From assembly GCF_050436995.1 (NCBI RefSeq), contig NC_134775.1, positions 3,015,124 through 3,079,123 on the forward strand: a stretch of 64,000 nucleotides of DNA, in the 5' to 3' direction. The stretch comes from Anticarsia gemmatalis. Its lineage: Eukaryota > Arthropoda > Insecta > Lepidoptera > Erebidae. The position numbers and the translations under genes were made by a program. The notes beneath the pieces are model-generated. The model saw only the letters and a program-made list of their open reading frames with translations, ran no database searches and was not told where the DNA came from. Shown here one piece after another: positions 11,641 through 22,196 of this stretch (position 1 is the first letter of the stretch; each line of letters begins with the position of its first letter).

Positions 11641-12713
11641 ATTTCATTTCGAACGACCTGTCTGTAAGGTTTAATGTATATGGGTCTTCATTCTTTGTCC
11701 GTATGTTATGTTTGACCTGATTTGTAAATGTCAAGGGAATTTGTTCACAATAAAATATGTCTTTGTATTCTTTACAAAGTGCATATATTTTGTTACGTTC
11801 TTCGTCATTAGCGTGGTCGAGTGTTAATTTATTTAAATTTTCCTCGAGTAATTTGTCCATTTCTATGACAGACTCGCTTGCAGTAAAATTAATATAACAT
11901 TCAGGGTTATTGTATGGCGTCACTGAAAAAGGTCGTGTAATTGTCAATTGTCTTGGACAGTCTAAAGTATTTTGTATGATTGTAAATGCATATCCGTGAT
12001 CACAATTAACTATTGCGCTTGGCATTCGTAGTCCATTTTGAAAGTCATGATAGTCAAGAATAGCGTCACCTGAATATTGGTCTACTGGTAGTTTGACACG
12101 TTGTTCTGTACGTGGTTGTATATTAATTTTATAATTTAAATTATTATTAATAATCGGAATACGAGTAAAGTTGGTTCGTAAGACTTGTTCTTTCAGATCA
12201 ATAACAGCGCCTAATTGTTGTAATAGATCATTACCGATAAGTCCGTCATATCTTATATCAACATCGTATACAAAGAACTTATCCAATCGTTACTAACAAA
12301 AGTAGGTAAAAGTGGTATTTCAATAACTTCGTCATGGGCACTAGTAGCATGTGTACTGACTACGTGGAAATTTTCTTTGCTTATATAGTCCCTGAAATAT
12401 TCGTACGCTTTCCTAGGGCTAATAAAAGAGCGCATACTACCCGTGTCTATCATCATTTTTGCGTCTATTTCTTCTATGTAAATATAAGGTAATTTTAAAT
12501 TAGAATCAAAATTTAGTTCTAAGACTTCTTGCTGTTCGAGGCTATTTTGCCGAAAATTTTCATCATGAATTTCAGCTTCCATATGCTGTTCACAATCATT
12601 AGTTTCGTCATAGTTATATTCAGCGTCATGATTAGGGCAATACTCTTCGTAATAAGGCTCATAATATTCGGTACATAATTCATTTACTTTGAAACCTTGT
12701 GGCTCATTTGATT
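11641..12713 (-). pseudogene. Gypsy-1 aspartic protease and linker
   Basis: Two overlapping minus-strand frames. The upstream one carries an acidic leader and the protease active site MMIDTGSMRSFIS; the downstream one carries the second half (GLIGNDLLQQLGAVID) and the spacer to RT. The frame change lies between about 12253 and 12286. The sequence beyond 12713 belongs to an unrelated LINE tail, so gag is lost. Confidence 0.8.
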
Positions 12714-12893
12714 TAGAAAGAAAGAAAGAAAGAAAATAGTATTTATTGAACACACAGAAACCATATCAAAACACAATAATATTAATATTAAATAAGCAGC
12801 GTCCTGTGTGCCAACAGGGAGGTCACTCAGCATTATGCTGGTTGTGACAAACCACAACACAGCGCTGGTTTTCAGTGACCACCCTAAATGACG
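12714..12893 (-). mobile_element. LINE 3' end fragment
   Basis: On the minus strand this ends in AATAAATAC and then a run of TTTC repeats, the tail of a non-LTR retrotransposon. Upstream lies a 3' UTR with an imperfect dyad (GGTCACTGAAAACC ... TGAGTGACC). It is 5'-truncated and sits directly against the broken end of Gypsy-1. Confidence 0.6.
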
Positions 12894-13214
12894 CCATTTA
12901 CGGGAGCAGCAGAAACAGAAAAAAAAATCATTGTTTACAAACTTACTTGTATACCCATCACCAACAAAAATACCCACATATTAATTGAAAAAAATACTAA
13001 TAAATAAATAAACTGAATCATTATAAATATTATGTAGGTACACAAATTTTTGTCGTACATACTTGTAGTTATCTCTCTCACACAAGACCCGTCTCGCTCG
13101 CCGCCGCCGCGCCGGTCCCATCACGTGAATTACTCACAAACACGCGCCGGCGCGACAGCAGCGCACGAGTCACGCGATATTGAACATAATTTTTTATCCT
13201 TCAAAATTGAATTA
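12894..13214. other. Noncoding spacer, no gene seen
   Basis: AT-rich sequence followed by a CpG-rich stretch at 13080-13190. No convincing coding frame, tRNA or element end. The AAATTGAATTA at 13204-13214 is the left target duplicate of the neighbouring SINE. Confidence 0.5.
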
Positions 13215-13545
13215 ATAAATTTAACCCATTACTGTCCCACTGCTGAGCAAGGGTCTCCTCCCGTAATGAGGGAGGGGTTAGGCCTTGAGTCCACCACGCT
13301 GGCCAAGTGCGGGTTGGGGACTTTGCATGCCCTCAATAAATGTATTAAACAAATTTTAGGCATGCAAGGTTTCCTCACGATGTTTTCCTTCACCGTTGGA
13401 GCATGTGATAATTATTTCTAATACACACATAACTTCGAAAAGTCATTGGTGTGCTGCCTCGGGTTCGAACCTGCGACCACTTGAGTGGGAGGTGTCAACT
13501 TATACCACTCGGCTATCACTGCTTATTTGCAATATTACTTTATTT
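13215..13545 (-). mobile_element. tRNA-derived SINE
   Basis: On the minus strand it opens with a tRNA-like head (AGTGATAGCCGAGTGGTA A box; GGTTCGAACCC B box near 13470). Its body contains the CCCACTGCTGAGCAAGGGTC block common in moth SINEs. The 11-bp sequence AAATTGAATTA is duplicated at 13204-13214 and 13546-13556, which fixes both ends. It would be transcribed by RNA polymerase III and moved by LINE machinery. Confidence 0.88.
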
Positions 13546-13556
13546 AAATTGAATTA

Positions 13557-13883
13557 CATAAACATAATAAATTTTGTAAATAAAGGTGAGTGTATATCTC
13601 TAAAAGTTTACATTTACATAATATTCCGTAACACATACCATAATAATGTAATATAAATAACGTTGAAACAAATTTCGACAGCCTGATTTTAAAAATTTCC
13701 GTGGACACAAACAAAGATGCAAAACAAAAATGGCAGCCACACTTCGTCAACAACAAAGATAACAAATCACCGCCACCACTGTATGAGGAGCAGTAAGAAA
13801 AACCAGCTTATGCCAAAATTATGATGTGCATGGATCATAAACATAGTGTAAGTAGTAAGCAATTACATATTAGATTATCTATA
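13557..13883. other. Noncoding, possibly LINE-B 3' UTR
   Basis: No open frame of note. Its position just downstream (minus strand) of a LINE C-terminal fragment makes a LINE 3' UTR plausible, but no tail is visible. Confidence 0.35.
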
Positions 13884-14086
13884 CTAAGTATTACTACGTG
13901 TTATTTGCTGGTTGAGAAGTATTTTTTTCATATTACTTCTAAAACTAAATTTTGACTTTAGGGATCTTACAGGCGGTGGTATATTGTTCCAACAGTGAGT
14001 GGCGGCATACCTAAAACATCCCCTGAATGCCACAGTTTTGTGATTTTGTACGGAAAGCGGCCTCGATGACGATCTTGTGGAGTACG
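13884..14086 (-). pseudogene. C-terminal end of a LINE ORF2, probably the lost end of LINE-B
   Basis: The minus strand reads RPLSVQNHKTVAFRGCFRY, then ATHCWNNIPPPVRSL and a final basic stretch. This is the usual extreme C-terminus of CR1/L2/jockey-type ORF2 proteins. LINE-B ORF2 (18383-21076) stops just before this segment should occur, and LINE-A lies exactly between the two in the same orientation. The simplest reading is that LINE-A inserted into the 3' part of LINE-B. I could not find a matching target duplication, so an independent fragment remains possible. Confidence 0.65.
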
Positions 14087-14340
14087 AATAAAAAAAAAAA
14101 ATAAAAAAATAAAAAAAATAAAATTGATTTATTTCAGGCACAAACCCATATTTCAAAATCCCATGAGTTACAATATAATAAATTACAATTACAATACATT
14201 CATTCATAGATAACATTACAAAATAATTAAATAATTAGTCATTGTATGTTAAATCATGATTACAAGACATTTTCATTATTTATAGCAGATAATATTGGTA
14301 TAGATTACAGTTTACATAATATGTTAAATTTACAGCATTC

Positions 14341-17094
14341 CTACACAGCCCTGACAATTCCGTTTTTTGTATTTCTTATTCGTTCCATAAAGGAAGTGGC
14401 CCTTTTTCTCATAACGGCATAAAAGTCGTCAACCCTATTCTCGGCAAACATTGCCGACGCACTAGACCGCCACGGCAGATTCAGCATAGCTCTAAAGGCG
14501 TTGTTGTACTGCACGCGTAGTGCGTGGTAAGTTCGCTGTTTGTAGTTGTTCCATAGGTAGCAGGTGTAGAACGACTGACAGTATGCCGCGAATAGGGTGA
14601 CCTTCACAGTTTTGCTGCAGCGAGAGAAACGGCGCGCTAACATATTACTTTTTGCAGAAATTGACCTTTTTTGCCTTTCCATATCATCGTCATCCTTAAG
14701 ATTATCTTTTATCACATGACCTAGATACTTGAAACTTGATACGATATTTAGTTGCGCGCCCGCAAAGGATATTACTGGAGTAAAGCAATCGGTTTTGTTA
14801 TGCCTAAATATCATCACTTCTGTCTTTTTAACATTATAGGTTAGTTCATGGCTAGTAGCATATTTTTCACATATGGATAACAGTGTGCGTAGGCCCTCGA
14901 CCGAGGGGCTCAGCAGGACCATGTCGTCGGCGTAACTTAAGTTATTTACCGGTTCATTACACATATGGCAGCCAACGCCTGACCCGCTGAGCTCCTCGAT
15001 CAGCCCATTGACATACAAGTTAAATAAGGTCGGGGATGTTAGGCCACCCTGTCTTACACCACACTTTAGCGTGTATTCTTCGGAAAATCCGATATTGCCC
15101 CATTTTACAACATTAGTCTGTGTTCCGTACCAGTATCTCAACAAGCCCCGTATATCACAAGGTATGCCTGCCTCCTCCATCTTTGTCCACAACAGATCAT
15201 AATTTAAAGTGTCGAATGCGCGACTGAGGTCGAGGTAGCAGGAGTAGACGGAAGTATTCCTTGCGTTGTAATATTTTACAGTGTTTTTTAGAGCGAATAT
15301 AGCCATGTCCGTTGAGAGACCCGCACGGAACCCAAACTGTGCATTATGTAAGTTTATGTACTTAAGAAGTTCGGGGTGCAGTAATCGCTCGAAGATTTTA
15401 GAGAAAACTGTTGCAAGAGATATAGGCCGATAACTGTTTAGGTCGGAAGCATTGGAAGACCCGTTTTTAAACAGAGGGACTACCACAGTCCGCATAAAGT
15501 TGTTTGGTAAATAACTGTGCGATAAACATAAGTTATAAAACTTAGATAGCATCTCGTACAACAGTTCACCGCCGTACAGTACGTGCTCCACGCTCAGATC
15601 ATCGTGCCCAGGTGACTTTCCTTTTTTCATATTTTTTACGCATTCAAATACAATGTAAGGGGTTATCGAAACACTTGTATTAGTCATTGACTCTCTGGCT
15701 CGGTGATCCGCGTGCGATGATACACGCGCCGGCGGACTGCGCTCCGTACCACCATACGCTTGGAATTGTTGTGCAAACAATTCAGCGATTTCCTGAGGGT
15801 TTTGACAACCATTAACTGTGACAGGTATGGAAGGCTTAAATGATAGTTTATTTGTTGACCTCCAAAAATTACCAAAGTCATTATTAGATCTATATTTTGC
15901 AATGATGTCCATTTGGATCTGATTTTCATTATTTTGACACCACTTTATCTTGTTTTTAAATTTTTTCCTAGTAATACACATGGTGTCGTATACTGCACCT
16001 TGCTGCGGCCTACCGTGCAGCACCCACAGTTGGAATGCAAGACGCGCTTGCGCATGTAAATCTTTAATATGATAATTCCAACCTATGACGCGCTTCTTTT
16101 TACTATATTTTCTGGTCACGCTAGAATGAGATAGACTTGCTGCCTTACTTAGGTAATACGTAATATCCGAGTACAACGAATCTATTATTTTAAAGTGTTC
16201 TTGACAGCTACATGGGACGCCGCAGCAATTTACGTTATACCGGTCATAATCTATTTTTGAGAAATATTCGTTACAGAGGGCTGTGTACAAAGCGATTTGA
16301 TCATTATTTCTTTGCCCCCACACAACTTTATTACAAACATACTCATTGCGTAAGACAATTTTTGGTACAATTACCGAAACATCACATTCTATTACCAACG
16401 GACAATGGTCCGACCATGAAACATCAGTGATTACACTTACGTTGTTAATGATTTTAAAGGCTGCAGACGTCATCACACAGTGGTCAAGCCAGCTACATGT
16501 GCCATGAGCCTCACTGAGAAATGTAAATGTATTGGAAGACTCACCTAGAATGTTGACGTCTGCACAAACCCACTCCTGATCCATACAATAATATGACAGC
16601 TCTTTACCAAACATACTGCCTACATCGGCATTATAATCACCTAGCATCACTGCATACTCAGTCCCACTATCCTCTATGATTGAACTCGCAACACCAAGAC
16701 ACTCCGTAAATTCCGGTAAGTTGTCCGCACACTCAGTAGGCATGTACACAGACATCACAAGTAAACAACGATCCAGAAGGTTCACTTTAACCGCGACGAT
16801 GCGTTTTGAAGCAGTCGTTATCGGTAAAACACTAGTAAACAATGACTTCCTCCAGAGCAGAGCTACACCGCCATATGGTCTTCCTTTTAACGTACCAGCT
16901 GAAGTATCAACCGGTGAAACAGCATGATATTCAAAATCGTGATGTATTTTACCGAGGAATCCAAGGTCACTTGGTAGTAGCCAAAGTTCTTGTAGGGCAA
17001 CTATATCGTAATCTTCACAAAGTGATGTAACGTACGGAATTGACCTTCTTATCGATTTACAGTTGAAGCTGACCATTCTCACAGTCCTGTTCAT
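14341..17094 (-). CDS. LINE-A ORF2: endonuclease / reverse transcriptase
   Basis: A 917-residue uninterrupted frame from an ATG. The N-terminus is an APE-type endonuclease (MVSFNCKSI; Glu in QELWL near residue 36; GDYNAD near 147; WSDHCPL near 225). The reverse transcriptase occupies roughly 480-770 with AFDTLNYDLL, GVRQGGLTSPTLFNLYVNG and the catalytic YADDMVLLSPS near 720. It nicks target DNA and primes reverse transcription from the nick. Motif layout fits the CR1/Rex1/L2 assemblage; I cannot name the family. No stop or frameshift seen, so the enzyme may be functional. Confidence 0.9.
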   Translation of the reverse strand: MNRTVRMVSFNCKSIRRSIPYVTSLCEDYDIVALQELWLLPSDLGFLGKIHHDFEYHAVSPVDTSAGTLKGRPYGGVALLWRKSLFTSVLPITTASKRIVAVKVNLLDRCLLVMSVYMPTECADNLPEFTECLGVASSIIEDSGTEYAVMLGDYNADVGSMFGKELSYYCMDQEWVCADVNILGESSNTFTFLSEAHGTCSWLDHCVMTSAAFKIINNVSVITDVSWSDHCPLVIECDVSVIVPKIVLRNEYVCNKVVWGQRNNDQIALYTALCNEYFSKIDYDRYNVNCCGVPCSCQEHFKIIDSLYSDITYYLSKAASLSHSSVTRKYSKKKRVIGWNYHIKDLHAQARLAFQLWVLHGRPQQGAVYDTMCITRKKFKNKIKWCQNNENQIQMDIIAKYRSNNDFGNFWRSTNKLSFKPSIPVTVNGCQNPQEIAELFAQQFQAYGGTERSPPARVSSHADHRARESMTNTSVSITPYIVFECVKNMKKGKSPGHDDLSVEHVLYGGELLYEMLSKFYNLCLSHSYLPNNFMRTVVVPLFKNGSSNASDLNSYRPISLATVFSKIFERLLHPELLKYINLHNAQFGFRAGLSTDMAIFALKNTVKYYNARNTSVYSCYLDLSRAFDTLNYDLLWTKMEEAGIPCDIRGLLRYWYGTQTNVVKWGNIGFSEEYTLKCGVRQGGLTSPTLFNLYVNGLIEELSGSGVGCHMCNEPVNNLSYADDMVLLSPSVEGLRTLLSICEKYATSHELTYNVKKTEVMIFRHNKTDCFTPVISFAGAQLNIVSSFKYLGHVIKDNLKDDDDMERQKRSISAKSNMLARRFSRCSKTVKVTLFAAYCQSFYTCYLWNNYKQRTYHALRVQYNNAFRAMLNLPWRSSASAMFAENRVDDFYAVMRKRATSFMERIRNTKNGIVRAV

Positions 17095-17228
17095 ATTTAG
17101 TTTTCTTAAACACGTAGATATTTACTTGTTTACACAGGCAATAGATTTAGATAGATGGTAAGTAGTTAAGATAGGTAGTTGTAAGCAAAGATAAGTTGTT
17201 ATCGTATTTAATGAGTTTACCATCGTTT

Positions 17229-18278
17229 TTACAATATATTGTCAGTCTCGATTATGGGTTCCTTTCTTCCTTGTTTAAAGATTCTGAAGACTATCGATTC
17301 TGGCCAAAATTCCTCCTTCAGCACTGATCCAAGGTCTTTTTTGGATACCAGCACTTTAAAAGACTTAAAATCCGTGTTCTTTCTTTGGGTCAACGTTTCA
17401 ATTCCATAGATGTCATGTCCGTTCTCAGTGAAATGTTTTTTAATGTCCGCCTCCGAGCAATCGTTTGCAAATCTAGATATATATATCGGTATTTTTTGTT
17501 CCGCCGCTTTTAGTGTTGATGAGGTGTTGGTACCGCGTTTGTTTCTAGCATGAAACGTTGGTACTTGCTTAGGAACAGTGTAGGTTTCCATACATTTTCG
17601 TTTTCTAGCTCTTGAAACTTGAATGAAACCGTCGTTGTCATAATTGTCATGGCTTTTCACAATGGGTGACGTAGATTCCACCGGTTTTTTTAGCAATGCT
17701 TGCTTGAAGTTTAAAACCGTGTTATGTTCTAGCGATGTAACTGCACGCTCGATATCCGTTATCTCAGGATTTTGAAATTGTAGCGGACGTTCCGATGATA
17801 TCGGTGCTGGGGGTAGGTCGGAATAACATTGACCGTTAACGGTCACCGAAGCATTCTGCTTTCTTAATACGGTAATCTCACTTTCTAATTTGCCAATATT
17901 ATATTTCGTTTCATCCTTAAAAATCTGAATTTCGTTTCTCATGCTCGCAAGCGTTTTGAGTAGGCTACTTATATCGAGATGATCAAACGTGACTGGGGGT
18001 AGACGGTTAAGGTCTCTTGCAACAAACTTCGGTATATTTTGTGATTCTTTTATGATTTTCAGTATATCCGCTATATTACTGGCACCTTTTTTATCGCCTT
18101 TTCGAACAGTTTTTCGATTACCGGTTAATTCACACAGATACGTTTTTGCGCTTTCTATTTCGTCTTCATTGTACCACGAGCTGCAAATCTGCACCAAACT
18201 CAGTTCGTCCATTACATGGCACTTATTTTGAATGAAGCACAGCAGTTCGTTGATCGTTATATTACACTCACACGCCAT
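17229..18278 (-). CDS. LINE-A ORF1 protein
   Basis: About 349 residues from the ATG at 18278 (MACECNITINELLCF); the frame is open further upstream but without an earlier ATG. It contains a conserved-looking block FVARDLNRLPPVTFDHLDIS near 130, a coiled-coil-like segment after it (SLLKTLASMRNEIQIFKDE, then LESEITVLR), and a C-terminal region PIYISRFANDCSEADIKKHF that resembles an RRM-like fold. ORF1 proteins of this kind coat the LINE RNA. It ends 134 bp before ORF2. Family assignment is by position and general features only. Confidence 0.75.
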   Translation of the reverse strand: MACECNITINELLCFIQNKCHVMDELSLVQICSSWYNEDEIESAKTYLCELTGNRKTVRKGDKKGASNIADILKIIKESQNIPKFVARDLNRLPPVTFDHLDISSLLKTLASMRNEIQIFKDETKYNIGKLESEITVLRKQNASVTVNGQCYSDLPPAPISSERPLQFQNPEITDIERAVTSLEHNTVLNFKQALLKKPVESTSPIVKSHDNYDNDGFIQVSRARKRKCMETYTVPKQVPTFHARNKRGTNTSSTLKAAEQKIPIYISRFANDCSEADIKKHFTENGHDIYGIETLTQRKNTDFKSFKVLVSKKDLGSVLKEEFWPESIVFRIFKQGRKEPIIETDNIL

Positions 18279-18382
18279 TTCTTTTCTTGTTAATTCGCAT
18301 ATTAATACGATAATCACTAGGTCACTGTGTAGGCAGGTGACAATGTCAGATTGAAGCACACCGGTGTTTAAGAGCGCGTCCG

Positions 18383-21076
18383 TCACGGGTCGTTGATAAG
18401 AGAAGAGCGCAAGACTGTCACTGAATAGTGATCACGTCGCCAAACCAGCCTGTTATAGAGGTACTCCGGTGTTTTATTACTTAGAACCCCGAATAATAAG
18501 GTAGCCAGGTGAAGCCTTGCCTCCATTTTTAATTTATTATATTGATTCAGATAGGGAGTGATGTGGCTCCTTCGGGGTATATTGTAACAGAATCGAGCGC
18601 AAGCGTTCTGTACCCGTTGAATCAGTCGGACTGTACGTGACAACAGGCAAGGCCCGTAAACCACATCACAATAATTGAGCTTTGATAGAACAAGGGATTC
18701 AACTAGCATTTCTCTCATTGGTATGCTAAGGAATTTCCTGATCCTATACAGAACCTTTAATTTATAGAAACAGCTTTTGACCAGATTGTTTACGTGTCCC
18801 TCAAAGCGTAGTTCAGGGTCAAAGAGTAGGCCTAGGTTTCTAGCTGTATCAACTCTTTCAATATTTACCCCCATAATTTTTATTTCCGGTCTACATGATA
18901 ATAATGAATTTATTTGTTTCTTGCTGCCCATAATCATAAACTTGGATTTCTGTGGATTTAGTGATAGCGAATTTTTATTGCTCCAAGATACAAGACGTCT
19001 TTCCAGATCCAAGTTTATAGCTTGCACAGCAGTCGATACGTTGTTTGCCGTCATGGAGTGATACAATTGTGTATCATCGGCATAAATATGGTATTTACTG
19101 TTTCGTATACAGGTTGTTATATCTGCACTATATATAATAAAAAGCAGCGGTCCCAACAGTGATCCTTGGGGAATTCCCCTGGGAACTGCTTTAGGGGTGG
19201 AAGACAAAGTAGTACCGTCTTTCTTTTTAATCTCAACCCGCTGGAGTCTATTAGTTAGATAACTTTCAAACCACTTGACCGTGTCGCAGTCAAAACCATA
19301 GAACGACAATTTTGAAAGTAACAAATTTATATTTACACTATCAAAAGCGCGGGAAAAATCTAATAATGTTAATATCGAGCCTTCGCCCCGGTCTCTTGCC
19401 TCTAGTATGTTGTCAACAACATCTGCCAGTGCGGTTGCAGTGCCCCTGCCCCGTCTAAAGCCCGACTGCAAATCCGGCAGAATTCCATTTGTTTCTAAAA
19501 AATTTACCACCTGTGTATACACTACTCTTTCCAGAACCTTGGACAGACACGGTAAAATACTTATGGGTCGGAGGTCTTTATAGTTTTGAGGGTTGTTGTT
19601 CTTAGGCAGTGGCCGTACATTCGCGAACTTCCATAAAGTCGGAAAAGTATGTGTGTTGATAGATTTGTTGACTACATTAGTTATTGCATTAAGGGACTGC
19701 GGAAGAGTTAATTGGATCATATCTCTAGATATACCATCTATACCTATAGCGTTCGACGTTATGTTGTTGATTATTTTTAAAACAGTGTTTGAATCTGTAG
19801 GAATTAACGAAAAAGAAGCTGAGCTGTATCTATGGAATTCAAAAAATGATAAGTCCGAAATCGTTACATTTGAGCTGCCGGGTATATCTAGAAACGCAGT
19901 ATTTAAACCGTCTGGGTCATCACATTGTTCTAAAAATGTACTGTCCTTCGTAGGAGTGGACAGTACGTGCGTTTTTATGTTGTACCATAAAACTTTAGGC
20001 TTTTTTGTGTTGTCAGTAATATTTTTGGTGAAATATGCCTTTTTTTCGTTATATAATGCAACGGCGGCTTGGTGTTTTAAATCTAAATAGTAACGTTTTT
20101 GTGCTTCATTATTAGTTGTTCGAGCCCGACAGCGGGCTTCATCGCGTAATTTGAAAATTAATTTAATGTTATCTGTAATCCACGGCGTTGGTGTACCCCG
20201 AAACGTTGTTTTTTTTATTGGCGCGTGTTTATCAAAAATACTTAAAACATATGAATTAAACATACCCACCAGGTCATTCACGTCAACCTCACAATTTAAT
20301 GCCTCCCACCTGATCGAATCCAAATCGGTCAAGAAGTTATTAAGAATTATATTCCGTAAGGGTCTGTAAATTTTGACAACCGCCTCAGGCTTATTTTTTT
20401 TAAAAAGTAATTCACACGTAATAAAAGCGTGATGACCCAGCTCGGTTATATCATTGACGGTTACACTTCGATAGTTTGCGTCTGTGCAGATCAGGTCAAT
20501 TAATGTTGCACTATCCCCTACGTGATGTGTAGGCACGGTAACAATCTGGTCAATATCACTGTAATTACAGAAATCTAATATGCGCTTAGTGTTGATACTA
20601 CACACACAGTCTAATAAATTAACATTAAAATCTCCTAGTAGGATAATATTGTCATAAGGAGCGAGAGCACAAATACTATCAGTAACAGCATCAAGGAAAG
20701 TATCCAGATCCAACCAAGGAGGACGATACGCAGTTCCAATCAATAAAGTTTTTGTATTCACCGTTAAACTCATCCACATTTGTTCAACTGAGGGGTGGAT
20801 AGGGTGAGCTTTGACTCGCGTGCTTATGTCAAGTCTGGTATAAAATGCAACCCCCCCTCCACGGCCTCCGCGAACATTCGCGGGACGAGGAATATGACGA
20901 AACTTATACCCGGGAACCTCAGGTGCACGACCTTCCTCCCCCTCACGAAGCCAAGTTTCATTTATTGCCATAACATCAACTCGATAATTATTCATGGCAA
21001 TAAGAAATTCGTCGTGGTTCGTTGCCAGAGAGCCAGCATTATGAAAACCAAATAGTATATTTTTATTGCGTGGCAT
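18383..21076 (-). pseudogene. LINE-B ORF2: endonuclease / reverse transcriptase, 3'-truncated
   Basis: About 897 residues from the ATG at 21076. Endonuclease motifs: AINETWL near 37, GDFNVNLLD, LIDLICTD and ELGHHAFIT. Reverse transcriptase motifs: RPISILPCLSKVLERVV, GFRRGRGTATAL, LLDFSRAFDSVN, GIPQGSLLGPLLFIIYSADI and YHIYADDTQLY near 665. The frame stays open throughout, but the last ~50-60 residues of the family's C-terminus are replaced by a few codons of LINE-A sequence (after VTVLRSS) and a stop. It differs clearly from LINE-A ORF2, so two families are present. Confidence 0.88.
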
Positions 21077-21330
21077 CAATCTTGGTTGGATAAGGAACAC
21101 AGCATACCATTTTACATTGATATGAAGTTGTTATAAACGGGCTCTCTAAACAATAAAAAATACACACTTTAAAAACACACCTATTTTGGATACTGCTATT
21201 AGAAAATTGCCATACCAAAGCGTTAAACAATATCATGTTTATGAAATAAAAAAAATCACAATAAAAAGAAATACACACATACTGATAAACCTTCAAATAA
21301 ATACGCAAATTATCAATTATATAATAACAT
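21077..21330 (-). other. LINE-B spacer between ORF1 and ORF2
   Basis: AT-rich, about 250 bp, no coding signal on either strand beyond chance. Its place between the two frames explains it. Confidence 0.55.
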
Positions 21331-21945
21331 TTACTTATTTGGACTTTCAACCACAGCCGGCCCAAAAACCCGTATAAGATCTTCCTCACTACGTATAACA
21401 CTTGCCTTGTCTCCAGGCCCACGACGGGCAAGAATACGGCCGTGCCTGGTCCACACGTACTTCCATTCCGCACGTTGTCCCGCGTCCCTCGCACGACGAA
21501 ACAAAAGACGATTCAGCTTTGTGAGACGTTCATTAACGTAGAAGCGTCTCGGTGCACCTGCCATGTTGAGGTCAGCTGTAGTCGCCCCCCGCCGCACGCG
21601 CGCACCATTTATAAGATCGTCACGCAGGCTGCGACGCGCCAGTCGTACTATGACTGTACGGGGACGTATCTCCATCTCGCCGGCCGCGCTTGTGGCGTCA
21701 ATACGTCTCCCACCGATCCGGTCCGCACTCACGATATCTCGATCCTCCAAATGAATACCGAGCTTTGTACTTAATAACTTAACAGTATGTATTAAGTTTT
21801 CCCCATTGCATTCAGGCAAGTTACTAACTTCGATGTCATTTGCTAATAACTGTTGGTCGCGATCATTTAATTCAAGTCGCAACTGGGCCACTTCGTTACC
21901 GTTGACAGATTCGGCCAATTTCTGTTCGAGAGTAAAGACTCTCTA
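21331..21945 (-). pseudogene. LINE-B ORF1, C-terminal part with FP-C-like domain
   Basis: The minus strand encodes a short coiled-coil (LEQKLAESVNGNEVAQLRL) followed by NDIEVSNLPECNGENL, DRIGG, PRTVIVRLARRSLRDDLING and YVNERLTKLNRLLFRRAR. This pattern is shared by insect LINE ORF1 proteins and the C-terminal domain of the baculovirus FP protein, and probably binds nucleic acid. A TAG near 21946 separates it from the repeat region upstream. The frame itself runs on to the stop at 21331. Confidence 0.78.
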
Positions 21946-21949
21946 ATTA

Positions 21950-22182
21950 CTATTTAGGCTGTGCTGTACGCATGGAAACGTCTGTGTTTTGCAATTGCGG
22001 TTTTTGTTGTTGAGGAACATTAAAATTAGTAGGGGGTTTATAACCAAACTGTTGTGGTGGTTTATATCCAAATGGTTGAGGTTGAGGATGCCTATAGCCA
22101 AACGGTTGAGGTTGTGAAAGTCTATAGCCAAACTGTTGAGGTTGTGGTGGTCTATAGCCAAACGGTTGAAGTGGCTTATATC
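21950..22182 (-). pseudogene. LINE-B ORF1, tandem GYRPPQPQPF repeat region
   Basis: Minus-strand translation gives six to seven copies of a ~10-residue unit of the form P-Q-P-Q-x-F-G-Y-(R/K)-P. The array is cut at 22182 by the hAT and resumes at 26497 with QRFGYKAPQQFGYK. A low-complexity Pro/Gln/Tyr region ahead of the nucleic-acid-binding domain is a plausible RNP-assembly segment of ORF1, by inference. Confidence 0.75.
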
Positions 22183-22196
22183 CAGTGGCGTAACTA

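Larger units (their letters stand above)
613..12713 (-). mobile_element. Gypsy-1: decayed Ty3/gypsy retrotransposon, split by BEL-1 and a Helitron
   Basis: Reading the minus strand from 12713 downwards gives aspartic protease, reverse transcriptase, RNase H, a linker and then integrase, the Ty3/gypsy order. BEL-1 (1564-9885) interrupts it between linker and integrase with a CGATT duplication at 1559-1563 and 9886-9890; a Helitron (1241-1494) interrupts the integrase again at an A|T site. Reading frames resume on the far side of both insertions, so all parts belong to one older element. Gag is absent: its 5' side is cut at about 12713 by a LINE tail. No LTRs were found. Several stops and frameshifts make it inactive. 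Confidence 0.85.
14087..18400 (-). mobile_element. LINE-A: near full-length CR1/L2-like non-LTR retrotransposon
   Basis: Minus strand, from about 18400 down to 14087. It has ORF1 (17229-18278), a 134-bp spacer and ORF2 (14341-17094), then a 210-bp 3' UTR and a tail that is T-rich with A interruptions on this strand. Both frames are open, so this copy could be recently active. The 5' end is uncertain because it abuts LINE-B sequence near 18387-18405 without a clear target duplication. Confidence 0.85.

Noticed and set aside
13440..13525. Possible tRNA gene on the minus strand
   Set aside because: It is the tRNA-like head of a SINE with 11-bp target duplicates at 13204 and 13546.
15008..15202. 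Plus-strand frames opposite LINE-A and LINE-B
   Set aside because: All overlap long minus-strand coding regions with clear motifs and show none of their own.
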